Below the pieces are notes generated by a model that saw nothing but the letters and a program-made list of their open reading frames with translations, was not told the DNA's origin and did no database searches. A program made the translations under genes and the position numbers. From NCBI RefSeq assembly GCF_030867095.1, contig NC_081831.1, positions 47,119,319 to 47,183,318 on the forward strand: 64,000 bases of DNA, in the 5' to 3' direction. This document shows, one piece after another, positions 10,908 through 20,500 of this stretch (positions within the stretch are counted from its first letter, which is position 1; every line of letters begins with the position of its first letter). This DNA is from Alligator mississippiensis. Its lineage: Eukaryota; Chordata; Crocodylia; Alligatoridae.

Positions 10908-13328
10908 TTACCCTATTCCTTGACGGTCAGGTGGTTTACCCTTCCATTCTTTGAGCTGTGAAGAATGAAACCATTTCCTCCAATGTTTTCTACCTTTTTC
11001 ATTCAGGATTTCAACCTGATTTTCAGTGTGGTTACTAGTAGCAGCAGCCTTGGCTAAGGCATCAGCTTTATTGTCCCAATGTGCTTCTTCTGAGTGATTT
11101 TTCTGGTGCCCCTTTGTGTGAGTCACCCAGGTGTTCCCAGTTCTTTCTTTGATCAGGTTAGCAATTTGTCTCCATTTGGCTGAATGAGAAATGGGACGCC
11201 CATCTGCAGTTACCATTTCTCTATCTAACCAAAGTGGGAGCCACACAGTGATGGCTCTGGCTGTCCAGTCAGAGTCAGTATAAATAGCAACAGAAGTGTC
11301 CCGAGATTCATAAGCTAGGACAGCTTTAACTGCCTCTACTTCAGCTGCTTGGGCAGAATGAGGGTGAGCTGGTCCTTGGAGCACCTTTCCATCATTTATG
11401 CGGATGGCTTCATACCCTGTTTGGGGATGCCCTTTGTGATAGAAACTTGATCCTTCTGTAAACCAAATTACAAACCCCTTCTGTTGTGCCTCTGCAAGCC
11501 TCTTATCTCCCTTGACAGGCCATTCAAGGTGTTTTAGAAGAGGGAGGGGGCAGGTATGCTCCTCTCCTTCTATGATTAATCCATACGGGGCTGGTGATGC
11601 AGCTTGCTCTTTTTTAAACTCTACTCCTCGGTTTACTAGGGCGAGCATCCACTGAGCAGTGCGTGGGTTAGAAACCTGGCCGTCTTGTATTTTCCCGGAT
11701 ATGATGTACTTAAGCGGGGAATGCACAGTCTGGACAATGACCTTCGACCCTCCAATAATAAATTCCCAATGTGCAAGGCTCCAGACCAGAGCAAGACATT
11801 CCTTTTCACAGGGGGTAAAGCCTTGCTCTGTTTGATTTAGGAGCCTGGAGGCATATTCAATGACTCGGAGCTTATCACATTGCTTTTGACTAAGAGTGGC
11901 TCCAATACTTGTTTCTGAAGAGGCCAATTGAATCACAAAAGGAAGGACAGGATCTGGATAGCCCAGAGCTGGCGCACAAGCTAAATCTTGTTTTAAGGTA
12001 GCCAGAGCAGTTTGTTGGTCTGTTCCCCATTCCCAAATCCTGTTTTTTTTCAATAATTTGTATAGAGGCTTAGCTTCGTCAGAGAACATTTCAATGAACT
12101 CTCTGGAGAAGTTAAAAGTCCCCAGAAGAGCTCGCAAAGAGTGTGCGTCTGTGGGAGCAGGCAGCTTTCCTACGGTTTCTACCCTTTGCTGATCTGGAGT
12201 CCTGCCATCCTCTCCAAGGCATACACCCAGGTATTTTACTTGTTGCTGCACTGACTGAGCCTTTTCCCTATTTACCTTAAATCCAGTTTTCTGTACTATA
12301 GTCAGCACCTCCTTAGTGATTTTTCTGTTCATTTCTGCAGTGGGGGTGTGTATCAAAATGTCATCCACATATGAAATTACATGCGAGTGGTGCTTAGGGC
12401 TCAAATGGTTCCACATTTTAGTGACATGGGCATGGCAAATACTAGGGGAAGAATGAAAACCTTGGGGAGTTCGGCTGAAGGCATATTGTTGTCCCCTGTA
12501 GGTGAAAGCAAACTTATACCAATATGAAGGATGGAGGGGTATAGCCATGAAAGCATTAGCCAAATCGATTACAGAGAACCATTTGGAGCCAGCTGCTACT
12601 GCTGCTAAGATCTCATTATATTTAGCTACCACAGGAGCAGCAGCAGGGGTGGCTGCATTTAAGGCACGAAAGTCTATTGTCATTCTATAAGTGACCCCGT
12701 CCGCTTTAAGGACTGGCCATACTGGTGCATTGCAAATACTTTGCATAGGCACAAGCACTGCTTGTTCTAAGAGACTATCAATAGTCATTTTAATGCCTTC
12801 CTCTGCTGCAGCTGGGTATTTATACTGTCTTTGAGGAGAGGGATCTTTTCCTTCAATCAAAACTTCAGCATTTATTTTTCCACACTCTGCCTTATGCTTA
12901 GTCCACACACTGGGAAATTCCTGTACCCATGGATCACTAATGCAGGTTAGGGTGGCAGTAGGTGCCTTTATGGCAGCACAACGATGCACAGCAGAGACTT
13001 CTGCAGGTCCTCCTTTTAACTTCCATAACACCCCATTAGCTAGATCTACAGTTAGCTGAAATGCCTGGAGGAAAGGAACTCCTAGGATTCCCTTCTCATT
13101 TCCCTCATGAGCACAGCACTCTACTTGTCCTTGCAATCTGTCAATTTGCAAGGGAACATCCTGCCAGACAGGAGCTTCCTGAATTTCTCCCCCATATCCA
13201 CTGAGCTGAACCTGTTTCGTGGTGGGTCTCCCTCCAGAGATCCACTGGGGACTTAGAATATTTACCGAGGATCCAGTATCCACTAGCAATTGGGCTAACA
13301 TCCCTGGGTTCCCCACTGTAGCCCTCAC
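10908..13328 (-). CDS. pol: pro-pol of provirus A: protease, reverse transcriptase, RNase H
   Basis: An uninterrupted frame of about 806 codons. The first in-frame codon quoted here is GTG, so expression would depend on gag or a frameshift. Domains in order: aspartic protease with the active site LLVDTGSS (Asp near residue 17); reverse transcriptase with IDFRALN, a DLANAF motif and the catalytic YVDD at 12360-12371 (residue about 320); then RNase H. In RNase H the usual first catalytic Asp is Glu (FTEGS, Glu codon 11454-11456), while AEVEAV, YTDSD and NKADALAK are kept. It ends shortly after RNase H with no integrase. The gag frame and this frame differ by one base. The RT motifs resemble ERV-L/spuma-related RTs more than the provirus B type. 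An open frame this long agrees with the young LTRs. Confidence 0.9.
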   Translation of the reverse strand: MRATVGNPGMLAQLLVDTGSSVNILSPQWISGGRPTTKQVQLSGYGGEIQEAPVWQDVPLQIDRLQGQVECCAHEGNEKGILGVPFLQAFQLTVDLANGVLWKLKGGPAEVSAVHRCAAIKAPTATLTCISDPWVQEFPSVWTKHKAECGKINAEVLIEGKDPSPQRQYKYPAAAEEGIKMTIDSLLEQAVLVPMQSICNAPVWPVLKADGVTYRMTIDFRALNAATPAAAPVVAKYNEILAAVAAGSKWFSVIDLANAFMAIPLHPSYWYKFAFTYRGQQYAFSRTPQGFHSSPSICHAHVTKMWNHLSPKHHSHVISYVDDILIHTPTAEMNRKITKEVLTIVQKTGFKVNREKAQSVQQQVKYLGVCLGEDGRTPDQQRVETVGKLPAPTDAHSLRALLGTFNFSREFIEMFSDEAKPLYKLLKKNRIWEWGTDQQTALATLKQDLACAPALGYPDPVLPFVIQLASSETSIGATLSQKQCDKLRVIEYASRLLNQTEQGFTPCEKECLALVWSLAHWEFIIGGSKVIVQTVHSPLKYIISGKIQDGQVSNPRTAQWMLALVNRGVEFKKEQAASPAPYGLIIEGEEHTCPLPLLKHLEWPVKGDKRLAEAQQKGFVIWFTEGSSFYHKGHPQTGYEAIRINDGKVLQGPAHPHSAQAAEVEAVKAVLAYESRDTSVAIYTDSDWTARAITVWLPLWLDREMVTADGRPISHSAKWRQIANLIKERTGNTWVTHTKGHQKNHSEEAHWDNKADALAKAAATSNHTENQVEILNEKGRKHWRKWFHSSQLKEWKGKPPDRQGIG

Positions 13329-13434
13329 AGTGGGTCTCCCCCATACATCACACTGAAGTCTTGCGACCAGCTGGGGAGGCCCGAGGAGAACCGGGCACCC
13401 CTATTGATCACCAGACTCCCTCTGGAGCCTCCAC

Positions 13435-15123
13435 TCAGGAGAGGAGGCAGGGGTCTGGCGCTGACAGGGAGCAGGCACATGGGAAGCACTGTACTGGGGC
13501 AGTGGGCTGAGGAGGTGCTCCCTGCATTAACTCTGCTCTCCTCATGGCTTGAGACAAAGCATTAATCAGGACACTAATGGGCTGGTGATCATATTTTCCC
13601 ATATCTTCCCCTAAATTCACTAGCTCTTTCCAAATCATTCTCCTAAGGGTCTCTTTGGGCTGTCGTTGCCCAGGGTTGTGAGGCAAAGGGGGATTAGAAT
13701 TGGGAGGGCGACTGGCAGAGTGAGGACCATTATTTGCAAAGGTGATAGCCTGCACAGGCTCCGATGTAATCTTTTTGCCTGCTTGTCTCTTTAAAAAACC
13801 AGTCTCTCACAGCAAATCTCCTGCCTGTTTGATTTTTGCCACTAGTTCATTCCAGGTCATGTGTTCTAAATCCACAACCCCTATGTTCATTTTTGTCTGA
13901 GAATTTAACCCTGCATAGGTGCTCTGTATCAATTCAAGTCCCTGATAATGGAAAGTGATAACTCCATTCTGTTCTGTCTGGGGCAATGAATCAGAAAGAG
14001 CTGCTAGCATTTTCTTTTGGATCAGGTAAGATTCTGGGGCTTCTCCTGGCTTCTGCTCTTCCATTACATACAATTTCTTAAGGGAAGAGGTAGGCAGTAA
14101 TATTCTAAGAGCACTTATCATCCATTCCCGGGGTCCAGGAGCAGTTCGTTCCCAAGAACTTATGCCCATGTCTAAAGCATCTGCATCACAAGGAGAGGCA
14201 CATAACTGAGCTACTTGAGTTAAGTCTGTGCCATCAGCAGAGGGGTACATTTGCCAGACACAAGCCAGCCATGCAATAGCAGTGTCTCGGTTCAGTGGCC
14301 CCAGTCTCTCAGCAATAGCCTTGGCTTCACTGGGAGACCATCTCACTATGTCAGTGACTATCTCCGTTGTGGGAAGATCAGCTCCTGCAACTAGGCGTTT
14401 AACCTCCTTTGTGGAAACAGGGGCAACATTATGCACATAGGGCCAATCGGGGTTGAATGGGCTTTAGGGGACTGCATCAGGGAGTACCTCTATTTTCCCA
14501 GGGGACTCAAAATCACAATCCTCTCTCAACCTTACAGCTGCTACCACTCCCTTCTGGACACTAAGTTGGGCATGCAATTTAGTGATCTCTACCTCACACT
14601 TCTGATGGCTTGCTGCTGTCTTTGCTGCCTTATTCTCCTCTACCAGGAAACAGGATGCTGCTCTCGCTTCTTCTAGCAACATTTTTGTGTGTACTAATTC
14701 TTTCTTATACAGCTCTAACATCTTGCTTGCATTGTCTCTTTCTTCCTGCATATCTCTAAGTAAAGTTACCACTTTAAGCTTTTCTGCTACAAAATCACAC
14801 CCATTTATCTCACAATCTTTCAAACGCTGTTGTAACTGTTCTTTTTCAAGCTCCAATTCGTGCTTCTCCTTTAACATCTCAATCATTTCCAAACATGCAT
14901 AAAACAATGCCCAGGCAGCAGCTGCATCTTTTGCACTACTACGTGGCTTAAGAGTGGTACAATACTGTTCAAAACTCAAACCTGCCTCAGTCAGAGGATT
15001 CTCACCCTTGAAGCACCCTTTTTCCCAGGGACATTTTCCCTTCTTCATTACCCATCTCTCTAACCTGCAGGGTTTCTCCTGCCTCAAATGAGCAGCTAAA
15101 GGGGTTTTACCAGACATCTCCAT
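13435..15123 (-). pseudogene. gag: gag of provirus A, two in-frame stops
   Basis: The structural polyprotein lies in a single frame interrupted by TAA at 14464-14466 and TGA at 13807-13809. The likely start is ATG at 15123 (or 15117). The first segment (to 14464) has a long Glu/Lys/Leu heptad-like coiled coil over roughly residues 85-200 (ELELEKEQLQQRL...), unusual for an orthoretroviral matrix protein but known from spuma-like Gags. The second segment (14436-13807) looks like capsid, with WSPSEAKAIAERLGPL and a PESYLIQ motif. The third (13755-13435) is Pro/Gln/Asn-rich and ends in a Cys-rich stretch (CFPCAC) that is not a clean zinc knuckle. The TGA fits decay of a CGA Arg codon. It has no N-terminal Met-Gly, so no myristoylation signal. 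Confidence 0.8.
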
Positions 15124-15475
15124 TTCCCTTATCACACTAATGATCACTATCAAAAAGCCTCTTTTACACAGTCACTTAGATTCCACACTGCCACAGTATT
15201 ACTCCACAATCCAGTTCTAAAGTACAAGTCTTAACTCCACAGCACGGTCTTCAAGTTATTCCAGCACAGTTCTTAACTAAAAAGTTACAGGAGGGTCTAT
15301 GAGAGAGGGACCTAGCTGAAGGAGCTGGGTCTGATAAGAAAGAAAAGAGAAAAAAAAAAAAAGAAAAAGGAAAGTAAAGCTTTCAGATTGGTGCCTCAGT
15401 TTACCACTCTGCAGCAACTACTCAACAATTACCACGTGATTAGGGTCACGTGCTGCCAGCCTTCTCCACCAATTT
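15124..15475 (-). other. 5' leader and primer-binding site of provirus A
   Basis: This is the untranslated leader between the 5' LTR and gag. On the minus strand, four bases after the LTR, lies TGGTGGAGAAGGCTGGCA (15454-15471), in the position of a primer-binding site. Its first eight bases fit a tRNA ending in CTCCACCA, as tRNA-Ala does, but the rest does not match well. The assignment is tentative. Confidence 0.55.
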
Positions 15476-17542
15476 TGTTACCAAATTTGCCCATTACTTT
15501 GGGGTGTGCTCATTTATTAAAGGATAGTTTCTAGGGTCTTGGTGATTCTGTCAATGTGCTGCTTGTGTTACTATACGGAGCTGTATTTCTCCCTTCTGCA
15601 AGCCCTCACCCCCAGTGGAGCTATCTTGCAGGACTCAATCTCAATGGGACTGGGTTCCTCCAGTCACCAAATCAGTCATACACACAAACACACAGACACT
15701 AACGTGACATGCCTGACCTGGCCGGGCTGATCAGCATGGACAGGCTAACACCCTCATATGCCAAGAATCAGTTCATAAGAGCAACAATAAAATGCAGTCA
15801 GACACAAGCACACGGGTAAACAGAATCCCTCTGAATCCAGCTGGGTGTCCAGCTGACACCCTCATGGGCCAGCATTCAGGTCATAAGGGCACGTCTGAGT
15901 CAAACTGGGTCAATCAGCCTGTACAAGCTGATCCCCTTATGTGTTTCAAACTCAGCACGTCCCAATCTTTGGCCTCTTGATGAGCAGACCCCACAATAAT
16001 TGGCTTCACAGGGATCTTTAGCATAGGTAAAAGAAGTGTTGCTGCAGAGCACAGGAGGAAAAAGAAGCAGAGAAAGAAAAATATACCCAGTTACTACCAG
16101 TTTGACTATAAAAGTTATTTATTGCTAAGCGTATGAAATATATAATAGACTAGTAGTAATAGACATGCAAAAGAAAAACAAACACAAACAATGACAATAC
16201 TACCCTGGTTTCACTAAGTATTTAGGGAAACTTAGCTCAAGCTTAACTGATACAGTTCAGGTTCAGAAGTTTATACCTAGAAAGAAGAGAGAACGCTGGC
16301 AATCTCACCGAGTCCACGGTACCCAGGCTGCAAAGCTGACAGGCACAGTCCGTAGCACAATCCTTGAAGAGAGAGACGATCTGTTCTTCCAGCGTCCCAA
16401 GAACGACAGGGGATGGTGTCAGCACAGGAGTTTTCTTCTTCTTCTTTCTTTCTTCCTCTTTCCTCCTGCTTCTTCTTTTTCTTTCTCTTTCTTCTCTGTT
16501 AAGCGCACACACTTACAGATGTTTATACCCTCAGTTCAGCTGCTTTGAAGCACCCTCAGTAGTGTAAATCATTGTCTTTTCTATTGACAAGGGGTTATCT
16601 GGTTTGGACCATCTCAGGAAACTGATTGATAATCAGGAAACACTTAAGATTAGGGAGTAACCCAAATACTTGGGAGCCAGCTTGAGATTCCTATGGATGG
16701 CAGATATCCTGATGGGATATCTCATGGTTTCTTCAGGAACAATAGATAGCTTGCAGCATCAGGATTTGGGATTTTTACTTGTTGTGCACAAGCCTCAGCT
16801 TAGCATGACTTTTCCAGATCTTACTATAGTCTTTTAACATACTTAAAGCAATTATTGGGGTGCTCATAACCTTTTGTGGAGAGGACTCCCACCAGTCGTC
16901 TCGTGAAAGATACGACAACACCTGGGATTAGGGCTCCAGCAGGCTGGATGCTGTGATGAACCCTTAACCATTGTTCAAATGTTGCCCATACCCCCTCTGA
17001 CTCGGTCTCTTGCCTCAGCATTCCCTGACCCGGCAACCGAGTTTTAGTCAATTGAGTTTAAATAGGCCTCCCATAGTGGGACCGGGGAATGTACGGTCCG
17101 AGATGCCTATTAAACTTAGAGCTGTGTGTGTGTGTGTCTGGGGGGAGAAAAGTCCTTAGCAAATCCAGATTAGAACTGGTCTGATAAATGTTGAGCTGGG
17201 TGTGTGTGTGAACATGGGTTAGTTAACATTGGAAGCACAGATTCCCCATCATGCTTAGCTCTCCTGCTTCTCTGGTCCCAGAATTCACTGCAGTCTCTGC
17301 TTCAGGCTTTCTGTTTTCCATCTCTCATGTAAATGAATGGTCATCTGGTTCCATCTCAGATGTAAATGAGACCTAGGGCAGTTGTTTCACTTTTATCACC
17401 CTTATCTGGAGAGTTTTAGGTGCGTCTCTCACTGCATCTTAATCAGTTTCGTTTATGTGTGTGGGGGGGAAAATCCTTTGTGAATCAGACAGACTGTATC
17501 CTGTGCCAGGGTTGCCCAAGAATACAGAGCTGAGGCATAACA
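15476..17542 (-). repeat. 5' LTR of provirus A
   Basis: This 2,067-bp LTR runs from TGTTACCAAATTTG to GAGGCATAACA on the plus strand and is collinear with 6133-8203. Differences are mostly scattered transitions, plus a GT-repeat length change near 17127 and a divergent patch near 17455-17470. The 4-bp duplication AGGG follows at 17543-17546. Confidence 0.93.
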
Positions 17543-17546
17543 AGGG

Positions 17547-20500
17547 AGACAAGGATGCAGATAAAGCAAAGGGAACAAACACGGCAAACACAAGGTGGTG
17601 AGTGGTTAAGGTTAACGTACGTCTGAATAGCTCCACCATTTTACTTCTTTCTTCACTCAAGTGAGGACTGGGAAGAAGGTTTTAGCCTCCACTTAGGGCC
17701 TAAATCCAAAGCATACTGAAGTCAAGAAGGCCCTGGACTTTAGTGGGTTTATTTTATTGCTAAGCTAATGTTTTATGCTGAGGAAGGGGAGGTCTTGTGA
17801 CTCCCGGAAGACGCATGCTTTAAAAGGAAGTTCCTGTGTAGCACACTGGATCCAGGAGCAAGATCAGGGCATAGGGGATAAAATGGAAGAAGTGGTGCTG
17901 GTGTCAGGCACTTGAGGCTTGATCATGCAGCTGTTGTTGACCTGTCCTCATTCCTGGTGAGGCCAGTGGGAGCTATAGATATTCAGCATCTAATAGGATC
18001 CAGCTGTCACTGAGGAAGGTTTTTAGCCCAGCACTTTTTTTCTGATCCTACCTTTGAGTTTGCTTATTAGAAACATCCCCATGCCAGATTTCTAGGAGGA
18101 AAAAAGGAGACATTATCTGTCTGGGGGCATTTTCAGTGCATTCTAGTCATTTCTACCACTGCTAAGCCAAGACTTTTGCTAAAAGAGAGAGAGACTTGGG
18201 ATCATATTAGACCTCATTACCACATTTCTTAATTTGCCCTTGATTGTATTTCTTCCAGAATGAACTACATATTGCAAATGTCTTTTTTTTTCTTGTAGAT
18301 ACCTAGATGACTGAACAAATCATTCTAATCAACAACCATGTGTTCCTTGTAGGATTTAAAAGAGACAAACCCAAAGAGTTTACATACACACTAAGGAAGT
18401 CTTCCATGAAAAGTGTCTTTTCTTTGACCATTTCCCGTACATTTATACAAGTGATAAAACACTCAAATTGTACAGTGTGATTGAAAACAATCTTCAGTAC
18501 CTAAATAATATATATTATATGGGGCTTTTCTTTTTTCCCCAGGGGAAACCTGTGTATTCCAGTCCTTCACTGACTAACAGAACAGGATGTGGAAGTGCAT
18601 GCATACTTATACTCTTTGACTGATGGGTCTAACCACTGCTCTGAAGTATGACAAATTATTATTTCTAATCAGGCTGAGTTACAGGGTGAAATCTGGGATC
18701 TGCTGAAGTCATTGAGCATTTTGTCATTCATGAGACCCTGCTGAAAAGACCATAAAAATCTAAAATAAACCAAGCCAGGAAAAAAAAAGGGGGGGCAGGG
18801 GAAGAAAGGAAGCATTTCAATCCCTGTGTTCTAGATAGAAAACCAAGTCACAGAGAAATGCAGTGATTTGCACCACAGGGGCAGAAGTAGTGAAGAATGC
18901 TTCTTCTTTTGACTACAATACCAACATGTGCAAAAAATTATTTGCTTCTAAGTGTGTGCATGTGTGTGTCTGTGTGTGTGCATGTACATACATGTACATT
19001 AAAGACATGGTATTTTGGCAAATCTGGGACCAGCTCTCCACGGGACTGAGAACGGAGCAGAGATGCTTTGAGTCTCATTCTAGCGTGTCTTAAGCATAAG
19101 ATCATGTGCCCTCTCAGATATTGGTTCATCTCACTGTGAGAAGAATATGACTGTAACAGTTTATTCATTTTTATTTATTTATTTATTTATTTTTTACGTA
19201 GGGTGGTGATTCACCCTTAAAACAAGATACTTGGGGATGTGAGCAATGATCCCTATCAGCTGAAATCTTCAAATAAGGACTGGCTCCCTTTCCTAAAATA
19301 TGCTTTAGTCAAGCACAAGCTTCTGCACTCAGTGCAGGGACAAACTGGGTGCAACTCTGGCTTGATGATACAGACTTGGTGCAGGACAGGAGAGTAGATA
19401 ACCTCCTGATTCCCTTTGCCCCTATCATCCATCATTTGCATCAGGATAAAATGCCTTTTCTTTGGGTTTGCAGTAGACATAAGATAAAATAGAAAATAAT
19501 CTTCTATGGTTTTGGTTCCTACTGTCTCTATAAAAAACTTACTGGGATCTGCAGTTGCTCACAGATCTATGGTAGTCAAAACCTGAAGACTGGAGCCAGC
19601 TCTTGAAAGCTAATAAATGTCTGTAGGCCAATAACAACAGCAAAAGGTGAATCAATTCTTTGGGTTACAGAAGTTGCCTACATATTGGGACTCTTAATAT
19701 AGTCAACAAATAAAGAAGAAAGGCAAAGAAAAGACCATCTGGAGATTGTGTTTCTATAGGCAAATTTCTACTAATTTGAAATTGCCAGTAACTTCCTTCC
19801 TAGTCTGATTTGTACAATTTGTGTTCCTACTGCGACAGCACAAGAGCTGCCTTCATTATCCCATTTTACTTTGTATGTGACATCAACAAGGTCTTTTAAA
19901 TCAAAAGCCTAACACATGATTTAGATGCTTTGGGAAAGAAAATGGTAATGCTGGAAAAAGGAAAGTATTAGAAATTTATATTAAAATCAAGCAATTTTAC
20001 TGCACCGCACAAAATCACTGGGACAGGGCTGAGTAGCTGTGAGCAAGTCTCCATTACATCTGAGTATAAGGACAGCTGTTTTAAAAAGGGTGAAATAGGT
20101 AGTTGTTAATACTACATCAAAACCAAGCAATCCACTTCAAGCAGGAGAAAGCCAGATGCAGTAAGTGTTTGTTTAGGCTCCAGAGTGAGTAAGGCTAGAG
20201 ACAGAAGTTACACATAAAACTGTTTAAAGTGATCAGAAACTGGTTTAAACCTGTAAAAGAACAGAAGCTCAGTGCACATAAACCAGTTTCAAAATGGCTG
20301 AAACTGACTGAAGATAAACCTGGTTGAATGTAGTAGCAGACTTAACTGATTTGGGTCAAACCAGTTTATGGACCTTTTGTCCCAGACCCCTTCCTGATTC
20401 AAATTAAATCACAGTCCCCCAGCATCCCAGGATGCTTTGTAGCCCTGGGCTAGGCTATGCTGTCTGCTCCAGAGAGCAGGGCTCGCTCTGCCCCTCAGTT

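Larger units (their letters stand above)
6133..17542 (-). mobile_element. Provirus A: full-length endogenous retrovirus lacking integrase
   Basis: This is an 11.4-kb provirus on the minus strand, flanked by the 4-bp duplication AGGG (6129-6132 and 17543-17546). The order on the minus strand is 5' LTR, primer-binding-site candidate, gag with a coiled coil, protease-RT-RNase H, env, polypurine tract, 3' LTR. The LTRs differ at roughly 35 of about 2,070 positions counted by eye (about 98% identity), so the insertion is fairly recent for a slowly evolving reptile genome. Integrase is missing: RNase H ends at 10908 and env begins by about 10500. The RT motif order recalls ERV-L/spuma-related elements, while a 4-bp duplication is more usual in gamma-type viruses. 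I leave the genus open. Confidence 0.93.
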
